51,044 bases of DNA from an uncultured Clostridia bacterium (GTDB lineage: Bacteria > Bacillota > Clostridia > Christensenellales > Borkfalkiaceae), in the NCBI GenBank assembly GCA_947627565.1, contig CANQWO010000011.1, positions 1 through 51,044 of the forward strand, given 5' to 3'. A program made the translations under genes and the position numbers. This document shows, piece by piece, positions 14,649-23,675 of the stretch; positions within the stretch are counted from its first letter, which is position 1, and every line of letters begins with the position of its first letter. Under the pieces are notes generated by a model, which was not told where the DNA came from, did no database searches, and saw only the letters and a program-made list of their open reading frames with translations.

Positions 14649-17228
14649 TTATTCTTTGAGATATAGGCCGTCTTCGCCCGCGTCGAGCACGATCTTAGCG
14701 CCCGGGGCGGGGTCGTGGGTGAGGATATATTTCGCGATGGGCGTCTCGGCGTGCGTGTGGATAAACCGCTTCAAGGGCCGCGCGCCGAATGCGCTGTCGT
14801 AGCCGTTGTCGGAGATGTATGCCCGCGCCCGCGCCGTCACCTCGAGCTCCAACGGTTTCAGGCGCTCCGCCAGCTTGCCGACGAGGAGGTCTACGATCCT
14901 GTCCACCTCCTCCCTGCCGAGGGGACGGAACAGGATGATCTCGTCAAGACGGTTCAAAAATTCGGGACGGAAGCGCGTCTTCAGCAGCATCTCGATTTGC
15001 CGCTTGGTCTCCCCGTCGATCTCCCCCCGTTCCGCGCTCTCGAGCAAAAGCTCCGAGCCCAGGTTGGACGTCAGAATGATGATGGTGTTTTTGAAGTCCA
15101 CCGTGCGCCCCTGCGAATCGGTGATGCGGCCGTCGTCGAGGATCTGCAAGAGGAGATTGAAGACGTCGGGATGCGCCTTCTCCACCTCGTCGAAGAGCAC
15201 GATGGAATAGGGGCGCCGCCGCACCGCCTCCGTGAGCGTGCCGCCCTCCTCATAGCCGACGTACCCGGGGGGCGCGCCGACGAGGCGGGAGACGGAGAAC
15301 TTCTCCATGTATTCGCTCATGTCGATGCGGACGATGTTCTTCTCGTCGTCGAAAAGATTTTCGGCGAGGGCCTTGGCGAGCTCCGTCTTCCCCACGCCCG
15401 TGGGGCCCATAAACAGGAAGGAGCCGATGGGACGGCCCTGGTCGGCGATGCCCGCCCGCGCCCGCAAGATGGCGTCCGCGACCTTGGAGACGGCCTCGTC
15501 CTGCCCGATGACGCGCCTGTGAAGATCCTCTTCGAGCCGCAGGAGTTTGGTCCGCTCGCCCTCTTTGAGCCGCGCGACGGGGATGCCCGTCCAGCGCGCC
15601 ACGATCTTGTGGATCTCCTCCTCGGTGACTTCGTCCTGTAAAATGGCGTTTTGCCGCGCCATGACGCTCTGCTTGGCCTCCTCAAGCTGTTTCGTGAGCG
15701 CGGGAAGGACGCCGTAGCGCAGACGCGAGGCCTCCTCGAGTTCGCCGCGCGCCATCGCCGATTCGATTTCGCCGTGGACGCGGTCGATCTTCTCCTTGCA
15801 CTCCTTCTCGCTGCGGATGGCGTGCTTTTCGTCCTCCCATTTCGCCTTCATTCCGGCGAATTGCGCCTTGTCCTCCGCGAGCTCCTTTTTGAGCGCCTCG
15901 AGACGGGCCGCGGAGAGATTGTCCTGCTCCTTGGCGAGCGCGCGTTCCTCCACCTCGAGCTGAACGATCTTGCGGTTCAGCGCGTCCATCTCCGCGGGCA
16001 TGGAGTCGATCTCCGTCCTGATCATGGCCGCCGCTTCATCGACGAGGTCGATCGCCTTGTCGGGGAGAAAGCGGTCGGTGATGTAGCGGTCGGAGAGCGT
16101 CGCCGCGGCGACGAGGGCGTCGTCGTGGATACGCACGCCGTGAAAGATCTCGAAGCGCTCCTTGAGGCCGCGCAGAATGGAGATCGTATCTTCGACCGTC
16201 GGCTCCCCCACCAACACGGGCTGGAAACGGCGCTCGAGCGCGGCGTCCTTTTCGATGTATTTGCGATATTCGTCGAGCGTGGTCGCGCCGATGCAGTGCA
16301 GCTCGCCGCGCGCCAAGAGCGGCTTCAGAAGATTGCCCGCGTCCATGGCGCCCTCGGCCTTGCCCGCCCCCACGACGGTGTGCAATTCGTCGATGAAGAG
16401 CAGGATGTTGCCGCCCGAATCGGTGACCTCTTTGAGCACCGCTTTGAGCCGTTCTTCGAACTCGCCGCGGTATTTTGCGCCCGCGATCAGCGACCCCATG
16501 TCCAAGGCGAAGAGCGTTTTCCCCTTCAAGCCCTCGGGGACGTCGCCGCGCGCGATGCGCTGGGCAAGCCCCTCCGCGATGGCCGTCTTTCCGACGCCCG
16601 GCTCACCGATGAGCACGGGATTGTTTTTGGTCTTGCGGGACAGGATGCGCACGACGTTGCGGATCTCCTCGTCCCGCCCGATGACGGGCTCGAGCTTGTG
16701 CGCCTTGGCGAGTTTGGTCAGATCGCTGCCGTACTTCTCCAGCGCCTCGTAGGTGCTCTCGGGGTCGTCGCTCGTCACGTTGCGGTTGCCGCGGACCTCC
16801 TTGAGCCCCTTCAGGAATCCCTCCTTGGTGAGTCCGAAGCGGTCGAAGACGCCCTTCAACTGCTTCTCCCCGCAGTCGAAGAGGCAAAGGAAGAGATGCT
16901 CGACGGAGATATATTCGTCTTTCATCGCGTCGGCGAGCTTCTCCGCCTCGGCGAATACGCGGCTGAGCTCGGGCGTCGGATAGGGTTCGCTCGCGCCCGC
17001 GCCCGATACCCTCGGCAGCCGCTCGATCTCATCGCTCAAACTGCGGACGAAGCCGTCCGCATCCGCGCCGATGCGGCGCAGGATCCGGTAGCACAGTTCG
17101 TCGGGCGCCGTGAGCGCCTTGCAGAGATGGATGGCGGTGAGCCGGGGATTGCCGTATTCGAGCGCGATGTTCTGTGCGCTTTGGATGGCCTGTACGGATC
17201 GTTGCGTAAATTTCTGTGCGTTCATCAT
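14649..17228 (-). CDS. clpB: ClpB disaggregase
   Basis: An 859-residue Hsp100 chaperone: N-domain (~1-145), first AAA+ module with GEPGVGKT (208-215) and [12 protein letters not shown], the long coiled middle domain (~400-525) rich in Glu, Lys and Ala that distinguishes ClpB from ClpA/C, and second AAA+ module with GPTGVGKTE (~608) and [13 protein letters not shown]. With DnaK it pulls proteins out of aggregates. No ClpP-binding loop or zinc motif is seen. Two adjacent ATG codons (17228, 17225) follow AGGAGGG; the second has the better spacing. No dnaK or hsp33 neighbours are present. A perfect palindrome in its promoter suggests repressor control. Confidence 0.96.
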   Translation of the reverse strand: MMNAQKFTQRSVQAIQSAQNIALEYGNPRLTAIHLCKALTAPDELCYRILRRIGADADGFVRSLSDEIERLPRVSGAGASEPYPTPELSRVFAEAEKLADAMKDEYISVEHLFLCLFDCGEKQLKGVFDRFGLTKEGFLKGLKEVRGNRNVTSDDPESTYEALEKYGSDLTKLAKAHKLEPVIGRDEEIRNVVRILSRKTKNNPVLIGEPGVGKTAIAEGLAQRIARGDVPEGLKGKTLFALDMGSLIAGAKYRGEFEERLKAVLKEVTDSGGNILLFIDELHTVVGAGKAEGAMDAGNLLKPLLARGELHCIGATTLDEYRKYIEKDAALERRFQPVLVGEPTVEDTISILRGLKERFEIFHGVRIHDDALVAAATLSDRYITDRFLPDKAIDLVDEAAAMIRTEIDSMPAEMDALNRKIVQLEVEERALAKEQDNLSAARLEALKKELAEDKAQFAGMKAKWEDEKHAIRSEKECKEKIDRVHGEIESAMARGELEEASRLRYGVLPALTKQLEEAKQSVMARQNAILQDEVTEEEIHKIVARWTGIPVARLKEGERTKLLRLEEDLHRRVIGQDEAVSKVADAILRARAGIADQGRPIGSFLFMGPTGVGKTELAKALAENLFDDEKNIVRIDMSEYMEKFSVSRLVGAPPGYVGYEEGGTLTEAVRRRPYSIVLFDEVEKAHPDVFNLLLQILDDGRITDSQGRTVDFKNTIIILTSNLGSELLLESAERGEIDGETKRQIEMLLKTRFRPEFLNRLDEIILFRPLGREEVDRIVDLLVGKLAERLKPLELEVTARARAYISDNGYDSAFGARPLKRFIHTHAETPIAKYILTHDPAPGAKIVLDAGEDGLYLKE

Positions 17229-17266
17229 GTTCCCTCCTTTTCATAAGAGATCGTGTGTTCTCCTAT

Positions 17267-17295
17267 ATTATACCTCGTTCCGGAACGCACTAAAC
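17267..17295 (-). promoter_or_regulatory. clpB promoter with 12-bp palindrome
   Basis: TATAAT (17267-17272) lies on the minus strand with a weak -35 near 17290. Between them is the perfect palindrome CGTTCCGGAACG (17276-17287). A repressor bound here would block RNA polymerase. It matches neither the CIRCE element nor the CtsR heptad pattern. Confidence 0.6.
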
Positions 17296-17324
17296 TTTTT
17301 CCCGAAAAATCCGAAAAAATGTTT

Positions 17325-17353
17325 AAGGCCGCCGGACATTCGCCGGCGGCCTT
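17325..17353 (-). terminator. Terminator of the 50-residue ORF
   Basis: AAGGCCGCCGG and CCGGCGGCCTT form a perfect 11-pair stem with a seven-base loop. On the minus strand it is followed by AAACATTTTTT. Confidence 0.8.
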
Positions 17354-17359
17354 GTTCGC

Positions 17360-17512
17360 TCAGACCGCTTCCGCAGTGAGTTTGAATGCGGTCCCATCCA
17401 AAAATGTGAGCGTAATCGTGTTTTGCGTCTCCTCAAACTTGGCGATAAATTCGTCGCGCAGGACGACGGCCAACTCCCGCATAAATTCCTCGACGTTCGT
17501 ACTTTTCGACAT
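17360..17512 (-). CDS. Conserved-looking 50-residue protein
   Basis: The start at 17512 is fixed by AAGGAGGTATCAC. The product (MSKSTNVEEFMRELAVVLRD, then a beta-rich end with TITLTFLDGTAFKLTAEA) looks like a small folded domain: one long helix followed by a hairpin. No family is recognised. It has a terminator and is divergent from an XRE regulator, so the two may be functionally linked. Confidence 0.65.
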   Translation of the reverse strand: MSKSTNVEEFMRELAVVLRDEFIAKFEETQNTITLTFLDGTAFKLTAEAV

Positions 17513-17574
17513 GTGATACCTCCTTGGTGGTTCGGTTTCCGACCGACTTGATACTATCATACACCAAAGAACAT

Positions 17575-17596
17575 TGCCAATGCAACTTTTTTGGCA
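17575..17596. promoter_or_regulatory. Inverted repeat forming divergent -35 boxes
   Basis: TGCCAA and TTGGCA are separated by 10 bases. Each half can serve as a TTGGCA -35 element, one for the 50-residue ORF and one for the XRE gene, so a protein bound to the repeat could repress both. The -10 elements are weak. Confidence 0.4.
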
Positions 17597-17636
17597 GAGT
17601 TCTTAGGTTAAAATAATGTCGAAAAAGGAGAAGTTT

Positions 17637-18080
17637 ATGGATATTTTGTCGAATTTTTCCGAGCGGCTCGCGGAGCTCATGTTTTTCCACGATGAAATGT
17701 CTTCCGAGGAACTCGCAAAACGGACGGGCATCGCGGGCTCGAGCATCCGCGCGTGGCTCCGCAAGGAGACCGTGCCGAGCTACGACAAGCTGATCGCCGT
17801 CGCCGATTTCTTTTGCTGTTCGCTGGATTTTTTAGCGGGACGTTGCGACGTGGATGAACGGGTCGAGCCGAGGGAGCTGCCGCCCTTCTATCCCCATCTG
17901 CGGGAACTGATGGAAACGTTGGGCGTCTCGCGGTATTCCGTGACGACGCGTTCGCCCATCAAGGATCCCTATTTTACCAATTGGTCGCACGGGCAAAAGC
18001 CGCTTCTCGTCACGCTGTGCAGCCTCGCCGACGTCTTGGGCGTCTCCCTCGACTACCTTGTCGGCAGAGCCGATTATTGA
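17637..18080 (+). CDS. XRE-type regulator with two HTH units
   Basis: A 147-residue protein with an N-terminal Cro/CI-like helix-turn-helix (SSEELAKRTGIAGSSIRAWLRKETVPSYDKLIAVADFF, then CSLDFLAGR) and a second, diverged copy in the C-terminal half (GVSRYSVTTRSPIKDPYFTNW, then LLVTLCSLADVLGVSLDYLVGR). The repeated ending LDFLAGR/LDYLVGR shows the internal duplication. The start at 17637 has AAGGAG; an upstream in-frame ATG at 17616 lacks a ribosome site. It is divergent from the 50-residue ORF and likely autoregulated. Targets unknown. Confidence 0.85.
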   Translation: MDILSNFSERLAELMFFHDEMSSEELAKRTGIAGSSIRAWLRKETVPSYDKLIAVADFFCCSLDFLAGRCDVDERVEPRELPPFYPHLRELMETLGVSRYSVTTRSPIKDPYFTNWSHGQKPLLVTLCSLADVLGVSLDYLVGRADY

Positions 18081-18107
18081 CCTCTGAAATTGAAAACGGG
18101 AGCGCCC

Positions 18108-18140
18108 ATCGCGGACATGCCCCCTTTGTTTTCTGTCTCG
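18108..18140 (+). repeat. Dispersed intergenic repeat, copy 3
   Basis: Begins ATCGCGGACATGCCCCC and continues with a GTTTTCTGTC block, parallel to the copies at 27299 and 8400. It lies just downstream of the XRE gene. Confidence 0.6.
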
Positions 18141-18210
18141 CGCTCGATTTCCCTCATGAAACGCTTTGCGCAATGTTGCGCTCAGAACGCGGCGCAATCT
18201 TCAAAAAAAG

Positions 18211-18247
18211 AACAGCCCAAACCGAAAAACGCGGTTTGGGCTGTTTT
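18211..18247. terminator. Bidirectional terminator
   Basis: AACAGCCCAAACCG and CGGTTTGGGCTGTT form a perfect 14-pair stem, with T-runs on both strands (seven T on the minus strand). It serves the convergent XRE and yitT genes. Confidence 0.9.
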
Positions 18248-18270
18248 CATGGTCGCTTGATTTTCCGAAT

Positions 18271-19197
18271 CTATTTTACGAATTTTCCATAGACCTCCGA
18301 GGCCTGCGTGAAGTAGGCGAACGTCCCCGGATACTGCTTGATAATGCGCTGGACCTCCGCGACCTGCCGCTTGCGGATGATGCAGACCAACAGGCTCTTG
18401 TCGCCGTGGGTATACATCCCCGTCGCGTGGACGAGCGTCACGCCGTGGTGCGTCCGCCGCATGATCTCTTCTGCGAGTTCCTCGGGACTATCCGTGACGA
18501 TCTCGAACTTATACGCCGTCTGGAAACCGTGGACGATGACGTCGCACGTCTTGCTCGTCACGAAGAGCGAAATGAGGGCCAAAAAGATGGGATCGAGCTT
18601 TATCATGAACGACGCGCCGCGGTTGTAGACGAAGAAGGAGGCGAGGACGACGATGGCGTCGAAGCCGGACGTCAGCCAGCTCACGCTCACATATTTCCAC
18701 TTCTTCTTGACGACCGAGGCGAGAATGGCCGTGCCGCCGGCCGTACCGCAGCTCCGCAGCATGATGGCGAGCGCCGCGCCGAGCAGAAGTCCGCTCGCGA
18801 CGGCCGCCATGAGGCCCGTGACCGTCGCAGGCCCGTCTTCGCCGGAACCGTAGATGGGGAAGTTCGGGATGTAGTCGAAGACGATCAGAAGCCCGGACGT
18901 GAAGAGCATCGAAAGCGTCGCCACAATGGCCTCGCGCTTTCCGAGCATGAAGAACGCCACGAAAAACAGAGGAACATTGAAGAGGATGAGGAAGTACCCC
19001 GAGTTGATGGGGAATCCGGCCTGCTTCGAAATGTATTCGAGGAGGACGGCAAGCCCGTTGATGCCGCCGGGAGCGAAATTATTGGGTGTGACAAAGATGT
19101 AGATGCCGAGGGCGCGCGTCACCCCCGAAAGGACGATGGGCAGGATATATAACGACAAGAGCGCCCAAAAACCCTTGCGAACATTTTCTCGGTCCAT
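18271..19197 (-). CDS. YitT family membrane protein
   Basis: A 308-residue integral membrane protein with about five to six hydrophobic segments in residues 12-210 (for example FFVAFFMLGKREAIVATLSM and AAVASGLLLGAALAIML) and a soluble C-terminal DUF2179 domain (~220-300; HHGVTLVHATGMYTHGDKSLLVCII). TPNNFAPGGINGLAVLL and SCGTAGGTAILA are typical of the YitT family. The biochemical role of the family is not established. It has its own promoter and shares a bidirectional terminator with the XRE gene. Confidence 0.9.
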   Translation of the reverse strand: MDRENVRKGFWALLSLYILPIVLSGVTRALGIYIFVTPNNFAPGGINGLAVLLEYISKQAGFPINSGYFLILFNVPLFFVAFFMLGKREAIVATLSMLFTSGLLIVFDYIPNFPIYGSGEDGPATVTGLMAAVASGLLLGAALAIMLRSCGTAGGTAILASVVKKKWKYVSVSWLTSGFDAIVVLASFFVYNRGASFMIKLDPIFLALISLFVTSKTCDVIVHGFQTAYKFEIVTDSPEELAEEIMRRTHHGVTLVHATGMYTHGDKSLLVCIIRKRQVAEVQRIIKQYPGTFAYFTQASEVYGKFVK

Positions 19198-19238
19198 TGG
19201 ATCTTCTCCGCGCTTCGTGCGATATCCGAAGCGATACT

Positions 19239-19267
19239 ATCTTACCATACTCCGAAAAGAAATGCAA
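19239..19267 (-). promoter_or_regulatory. yitT promoter
   Basis: TTGCAT (19262-19267) and TAAGAT (19239-19244), 17 bases apart on the minus strand, about 40 bases before the start codon. Confidence 0.7.
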
Positions 19268-19337
19268 CTCTTTTTTCAAACGGAATCTGCGGAAAAGTTC
19301 CTTGCGTGCGCATATGCCGCTATCTGCAAGGGAATTA

Positions 19338-19425
19338 TTATTTCGACAGAAATCGAAATAACCGATTTTTTACGATTTCTTCCGATAAATTACCAAATTT
19401 TTTATTATTTCGATGAATTTCGAAA
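19338..19425. promoter_or_regulatory. Two TTTCGA-N6-TCGAAA sites
   Basis: Two copies of the same symmetric site lie at 19341-19358 and 19408-19425, 67 bp apart, in the AT-rich gap upstream of yitT and downstream of asnS. The first extends to TTATTTCG/CGAAATAA. They are candidate operators. No gene is seen in the 270-base gap (19198-19467). Confidence 0.5.
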
Positions 19426-19442
19426 AAATAGCGCAAACGAAA

Positions 19443-19461
19443 GGCCTCCGCGCGGGAGGCC
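19443..19461 (-). terminator. asnS terminator
   Basis: GGCCTCC and GGAGGCC pair around a GC-rich five-base loop directly after the asnS stop, followed on the minus strand by TTTCGTTTG. Confidence 0.7.
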
Positions 19462-19467
19462 GTTTTC

Positions 19468-20841
19468 TTACAGAATTGTTTTAGACGCGCGCGGGAAGAG
19501 CGTGACGTCGCGGATATTTTCCATCCCGGTGCAATACATCACGAAGCGCTCGAAACCGAGCCCGAAGCCCCCGTGCGGAACGCTGCCGAAAAGCCGAAGG
19601 TCGAGATATTGGCGATAGGCAGACGTATCCATCCCCCGCTCCCGCATCGCGGCGACCAGCTTGTCGTAATCGGCCTCCCTCTCGCTCCCGCCGATGATCT
19701 CGCCGATGCCGGGGACCAACAGGTCGGTCGCGGCGACCGTCTTCCCGTCGGGATTCTGCTTCATATAGAACGCCTTGATCTCCTTGGGGTAATCGGTCAC
19801 GAAGACGGGACGACGGAAAACTTGCTCCGTGAGATATTTTTCATGCTCGGACTGGAGGTCGCTCCCCCAGTGCACGGGGAAGTGGAAGTTCGCATTCTCC
19901 TTCTCCAAAATGGCGATGGCCTCGGTGTAGGTGCAGACGGCAAAATCGGAGGCCGCGACATGCGACAGTTTCTCGATGAGCCCCTTCTCCACAAAGCTGT
20001 CGAAAAATTTGATCTCGGCGGCACATTCTTCGAGCACGGTGCGGACGAGATATTTGAGGAGGTCCTCCGCGATCTCGATGACGTCGGGCAGTTCCGCGAA
20101 CGCGATCTCCGGCTCGATGTGCCAAAATTCCGCGAGATGGCGCGTCGTATTGGAATTTTCGGCGCGGAACGACGGCCCGAACGTATAGATCTTGCCGAGC
20201 GCCGTCGCGGCCACTTCGCCCTCGAGCTGCCCCGAGACGGAGAGCCCCGCCTTCACGCCGAAGAAGTCGTTTTTGCAGTACTCCTCTTCCGTCGCATATT
20301 TGGCGTTCCACGGGTGCGTCGTCACGCGGAACATTTCGCCCGCGCCCTCGCAATCGCTCGCGGTAATGAGGGGCGCGTTGATGTAGTAGTACCCGTGTTC
20401 GTGGAAATAGCGGTGGATGGCCTGCGCCGCGACCGAGCGGACGCGGAAGACGGCCTGGAACGTATTCGTGCGAAGGCGAAGGTGCGGAATGCCGCGCAAA
20501 AATTCGAGCGTCGTCCGCTTTTTCTGGATGGGATATTCGGGCGGGCACTTGCCGAGGATCGCGATCGCCTCCGCCTCCAGCTCGTGCCCCTCGCCCTTGT
20601 AGGCCTTGACCACCTTGCCGCGCGCCACGACGCTCGCGCCGAGTTTGGTACATTCGGGATCGACGGACAGCGCCGATTTGTCGATGACGACCTGCAATTT
20701 TTCGAAGCTCGTGCCGTCGGAAAGTTCCAAAAACGAGACCTGCGCGGAATCGCGGAAGGTCCGCACCCAACCGCACACGACGACCGACGTCCCTACCATG
20801 TCCGAATCGAACAGGACTTTTTTGATATCAATATGCTTCAT
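19468..20841 (-). CDS. asnS: Asparaginyl-tRNA synthetase
   Basis: A 457-residue class IIb aminoacyl-tRNA synthetase. The N-terminal OB-fold (VVVCGWVRTFRDSAQVSFLELSDG) recognises the anticodon. The catalytic core has motif 2 (FGPSFRAENSNTTRHLAEFWHIEPE) and motif 3 (GGFGLGFERFVMY). The asparagine-type reading rests on AENSNTTRHL and VTDYPKEIKAFYMK, which separate AsnRS from AspRS. The start at 20841 (MKHIDIKKV) follows GAGGT; a longer open frame upstream runs into the proS gene and is rejected. It lies 73 bases after proS. Confidence 0.95.
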   Translation of the reverse strand: MKHIDIKKVLFDSDMVGTSVVVCGWVRTFRDSAQVSFLELSDGTSFEKLQVVIDKSALSVDPECTKLGASVVARGKVVKAYKGEGHELEAEAIAILGKCPPEYPIQKKRTTLEFLRGIPHLRLRTNTFQAVFRVRSVAAQAIHRYFHEHGYYYINAPLITASDCEGAGEMFRVTTHPWNAKYATEEEYCKNDFFGVKAGLSVSGQLEGEVAATALGKIYTFGPSFRAENSNTTRHLAEFWHIEPEIAFAELPDVIEIAEDLLKYLVRTVLEECAAEIKFFDSFVEKGLIEKLSHVAASDFAVCTYTEAIAILEKENANFHFPVHWGSDLQSEHEKYLTEQVFRRPVFVTDYPKEIKAFYMKQNPDGKTVAATDLLVPGIGEIIGGSEREADYDKLVAAMRERGMDTSAYRQYLDLRLFGSVPHGGFGLGFERFVMYCTGMENIRDVTLFPRASKTIL

Positions 20842-20914
20842 ATGATGACCTCTTATCTGAAAGTGACATCCCCCAAGGCGAACGAAGCCGGGGCAGCCGG
20901 ACGCTGTGAGGACG

Positions 20915-22345
20915 TCAGTACGCTCTCGCGAAAAATACGGTGTGCCGGGCGGGTTTGCCGCAGCAGACGCACGTTGCGGCGTCGTGATGATCGTCCATGA
21001 CGCGCGCCGTGGCCTGCGCAAATTCCTTGACTTTATCCTCGCAGGCGCGCTCGCCGCACCAACCCGCGCGGACGAAATTGCCGCCGTTGACGCCCGCGAG
21101 CAGCTCGTCCAACGTATTGGCGGGGACGATGCGCGACTGCATGCGGGCCTTGGCCCGCGCAAAGAGCGCGTTCCCCATCGCCGCAAGCTCCGCGACGACG
21201 GTCTCTGCCGCGTGCTCCGAAGAAACTTCCTGTTTTTCGCAGGTGTCGCGGCGGAAGACGAGCATCTTGCCCGCCTCGATGTCGCGCGGGCCGAGCTCGA
21301 TGCGGAGCGGCACGCCCTTCATCTCCCACTCGTTGAATTTCCAACCGGGAGAGTTGTCGCTGTCGTCCAATTTCACGCGCAATCCCGCGTTTTTGAGCGT
21401 CTCTTCCAAGACATGGCATGCCTCGAGCACGCCTTCCTTCTTTTGCGCGATGGGCACGATGACGACCTGCACGGGCGCGACGGGAGGCGGGAGCACGAGG
21501 CCGCGCGCGTCGCCGTGCGTCATGATGAGCGCGCCGATGAGGCGAGTGGAGACGCCGTAGCTCATCGTATACCCGTATTTCAGCGCCCCGTCCTTATCGG
21601 TGAACTGCACGTTGAACGCCTTGGCGAAGTTCTGGCCCATATAGTGCGTAGTGCCCGACTGCAAGCTCTTGCCGTCGTGCATCATCGCCTCCATGCCGTA
21701 GGTCGCGACCGCGCCGGCGAACTTCTCTTTTTCCGTTTTGCGGCCCGTGAGCACGGGCATGCATAGCACGTTTTCGGCGAACTCGCGATAGAGCGCGAGC
21801 ATGCGGAGCGTCTCTGCCTCCGCCTCTTCGCCGCTTGCGTAGACGGAATGCCCCTCCTGCCACAGAAATTCGCTCGTGCGGAGGAAGGGGCGGGTCGTCT
21901 TCTCCCAACGCATGACGTTGCACCACTGGTTCTGGCGGAGCGGCAGGTCGCGCCAGCTCTCCACCCACTTGCCGAACATGTGGCCGATGATCGTCTCCGA
22001 AGTGGGCCGCACGACAAGGGGCTCCTCGAGCTTTTCGCCGCCGGCATGCGTGACGACGGCGACTTCGGGCGCGAAGCCCTCGACATGCTCTGCCTCCTTG
22101 GTCATGAACGACATGGGGATGAGGAGCGGAAAGTATGCGTTTTCGACGCCGTTCGCTTTGAAGCGGCTATCGAGTTCGCGCTGAATATTTTCCCAAATGG
22201 CATAGCCGTAGGGACGGATCACCATCGTGCCTTTGACGGGGCCGTAGTCGACGAGTTTGGTCTTGACGACGACGTCGGTATACCACTGCGGGAAGTCCGT
22301 CTCGATGTCGGCAATTGCCTTTACAAACTGTTCGTTTTTCGCCAT
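20915..22345 (-). CDS. proS: Prolyl-tRNA synthetase, archaeal/eukaryotic type
   Basis: A 476-residue class IIa synthetase of the short type without the inserted editing domain. Motif 1 (GTMVIRPYGYAIWENIQREL), motif 2 (NVMRWEKTTRPFLRTSEFLWQEGHS) and motif 3 (SYGVSTRLIGALIMTHGD) are intact, followed by the anticodon-binding domain and a C-terminal extension with cysteines (CGERACEDK and CVCCGKPA) that binds zinc in this type. Many Bacteria use the longer ProRS with editing, while some Clostridia and Thermus have this form. It heads a proS-asnS unit. Confidence 0.95.
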   Translation of the reverse strand: MAKNEQFVKAIADIETDFPQWYTDVVVKTKLVDYGPVKGTMVIRPYGYAIWENIQRELDSRFKANGVENAYFPLLIPMSFMTKEAEHVEGFAPEVAVVTHAGGEKLEEPLVVRPTSETIIGHMFGKWVESWRDLPLRQNQWCNVMRWEKTTRPFLRTSEFLWQEGHSVYASGEEAEAETLRMLALYREFAENVLCMPVLTGRKTEKEKFAGAVATYGMEAMMHDGKSLQSGTTHYMGQNFAKAFNVQFTDKDGALKYGYTMSYGVSTRLIGALIMTHGDARGLVLPPPVAPVQVVIVPIAQKKEGVLEACHVLEETLKNAGLRVKLDDSDNSPGWKFNEWEMKGVPLRIELGPRDIEAGKMLVFRRDTCEKQEVSSEHAAETVVAELAAMGNALFARAKARMQSRIVPANTLDELLAGVNGGNFVRAGWCGERACEDKVKEFAQATARVMDDHHDAATCVCCGKPARHTVFFARAY

Positions 22346-22372
22346 AGGAATCCTCTCGGATACAAAAAAATC

Positions 22373-22411
22373 AGATATGGCAATTATACCATATCTTTCC
22401 GTTTTTGTCGA
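22373..22411 (-). promoter_or_regulatory. proS promoter embedded in a palindrome
   Basis: TCGACA (22406-22411) and TATAAT (22383-22388) are 17 bases apart on the minus strand. The -10 lies in the loop of AGATATGG/CCATATCT (22373-22396), followed on the transcript side by eight T residues. It could be an operator; as a hairpin it would mostly precede the transcript start. No T-box is present. Confidence 0.65.
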
Positions 22412-22465
22412 TTATTTGATACGCAGTTTTCGAAAATTCCGAAAATTTCTTGCCACATGCGCCCG

Positions 22466-22485
22466 GATCGCGGACATGGTATGGG
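22466..22485 (+). repeat. Dispersed intergenic repeat, copy 4
   Basis: GATCGCGGACATGGTATGG. It joins the GATCGCGGACATG start of copies 1, 3 and 5 to the GACATGGTATG core of copies 2 and 6. It lies between the proS promoter and the degV terminator. Confidence 0.55.
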
Positions 22486-22534
22486 GCAATTGCGCGAACG
22501 GCAGATTTTTCATGGCCGCTTGGCGCCGAAAAGC

Positions 22535-22573
22535 GCCCGCCCGTCTTCCCCTTTTGCGGGAAGACGGGCGGGC
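22535..22573 (-). terminator. degV terminator
   Basis: A perfect 16-pair GC-rich stem (arms starting GCCCGCCCGTCTTCCC) with a seven-base loop, followed on the minus strand by GCTTTTC; it begins eight bases after the degV stop. Confidence 0.8.
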
Positions 22574-22580
22574 GGAAGCC

Positions 22581-23480
22581 TTAAAATTCGTTTCGTTCGG
22601 ATCTCGAGATGTAGCCGAGGGCGAAGGCGCCGGGGCCGACGTGTGAGCCGATCACCGGGCCCATGATCTGCACATAGGGCTCGATCTTGAAGCGATCGCG
22701 CACAAAGTCCGCGAGTTCGTTTGCGGGACCCTCATTGTCGGTATGTACGATGAACACATAGTTATATGCGGGGTCGGGACCCTCTTTTTCGAGCTTGGCC
22801 TTGATGTAGGAGATGGCCTTCCTCGCCCCCATGACCTTGTCGATGACGCCGAGCTTGCCCTCCTTATCGAAGCTGATGATGGGCTTGACCTTGAGCATGC
22901 TGCCCACGGCCGCCGCCGCCGCGGAGATCCTGCCCCCGCGCTTCAAAAATTGCAGGTCGTCCGCGACGATAAAGTGCTGGATGTGCAGGCGCAGATCCTT
23001 GCAGAGCGCATACGTCTCCTCGGCCGTCCTGCCCTCGTTGCGGCATTTGAGCGCGATGCGCACGAGCGCGCCCTGCCCGACCGTCGCCGTCAGCGGGTCG
23101 ACGACAAACACGCGGAACTTCGGATATTTCTCCTTGACGGCGGCCGCCGCCTGTTCGGCGTTTTCCCATGTGTTGGCGAGCCCGGAAGAGATGGTGAAGT
23201 GGACGACGTCTTCCGCGCCCTCCTCCGCCATCTTCAGAAAGTGCGTGTAGTGCGATTCATAATTGAGTTTCGACGTCTTCGGCATCGCGCCGTCGCGAAG
23301 ACGGTTGTAGAAATCCACATATTGCGAATACTCGGTAAACGCATCGAGATGCTCCTCAACGGCCCCGTTCTGTTCCAACATAAACGTCAGAGGCGCCAGT
23401 TTGATGTCGTTTTCCACCACAAAGTCATGATAGAGATCGCAAGTCGAATCGGTGGAAAGCGTGAACTGATATTTTTCCAT
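22581..23480 (-). CDS. DegV family fatty-acid-binding protein
   Basis: A 299-residue DegV protein. It opens with FTLSTDSTCDL and has KTSKLNYESHYTHFLKMAEEG, HFTISSGLANTWENA and a C-terminal PVIGSHVGPGAFALGYI, all typical of the family, which binds a fatty acid between two domains and in several Bacillota serves the fatty acid kinase FakA as FakB. No fakA is in the window. The open frame continues far upstream but the true start is ATG 23480, just behind its own promoter. Confidence 0.92.
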   Translation of the reverse strand: MEKYQFTLSTDSTCDLYHDFVVENDIKLAPLTFMLEQNGAVEEHLDAFTEYSQYVDFYNRLRDGAMPKTSKLNYESHYTHFLKMAEEGAEDVVHFTISSGLANTWENAEQAAAAVKEKYPKFRVFVVDPLTATVGQGALVRIALKCRNEGRTAEETYALCKDLRLHIQHFIVADDLQFLKRGGRISAAAAAVGSMLKVKPIISFDKEGKLGVIDKVMGARKAISYIKAKLEKEGPDPAYNYVFIVHTDNEGPANELADFVRDRFKIEPYVQIMGPVIGSHVGPGAFALGYISRSERNEF

Positions 23481-23525
23481 GATGACCCTCTCAATGATAC
23501 GATGTTTATTCCATAAGACAAAACA

Positions 23526-23554
23526 ATTATAACACAAAAAAAACGGAAACGCAA
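23526..23554 (-). promoter_or_regulatory. degV promoter
   Basis: TTGCGT (23549-23554) and TATAAT (23526-23531), 17 bases apart on the minus strand, with a T-rich spacer. Confidence 0.8.
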
Positions 23555-23604
23555 TAGCAAAAAGGTTTTTTTCCGAATGTTTCCTACATTTTTTATGAAA
23601 ACCC

Positions 23605-23633
23605 TTGAAAATCCGCGGGCGAACTAGTATAAT
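23605..23633 (+). promoter_or_regulatory. Phosphohexomutase-transketolase promoter
   Basis: TTGAAA and TATAAT, 17 bases apart, 42 bases before the start codon; divergent from the degV promoter. Confidence 0.85.
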
Positions 23634-23675
23634 ATTGGTTAGCTTGCGAAATATTTCCGACATAGAGGGGGAACT

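Noticed and set aside
20842-21186. N-terminal extension of asnS by 115 codons
   Set aside because: It overlaps the 3' end of proS in another frame; the true start at 20841 has a ribosome site and the standard OB-fold follows.
22346-22440. T-box or other aminoacyl-tRNA riboswitch before proS
   Set aside because: The promoter leaves a leader of only about 30 bases, far too short for a T-box.
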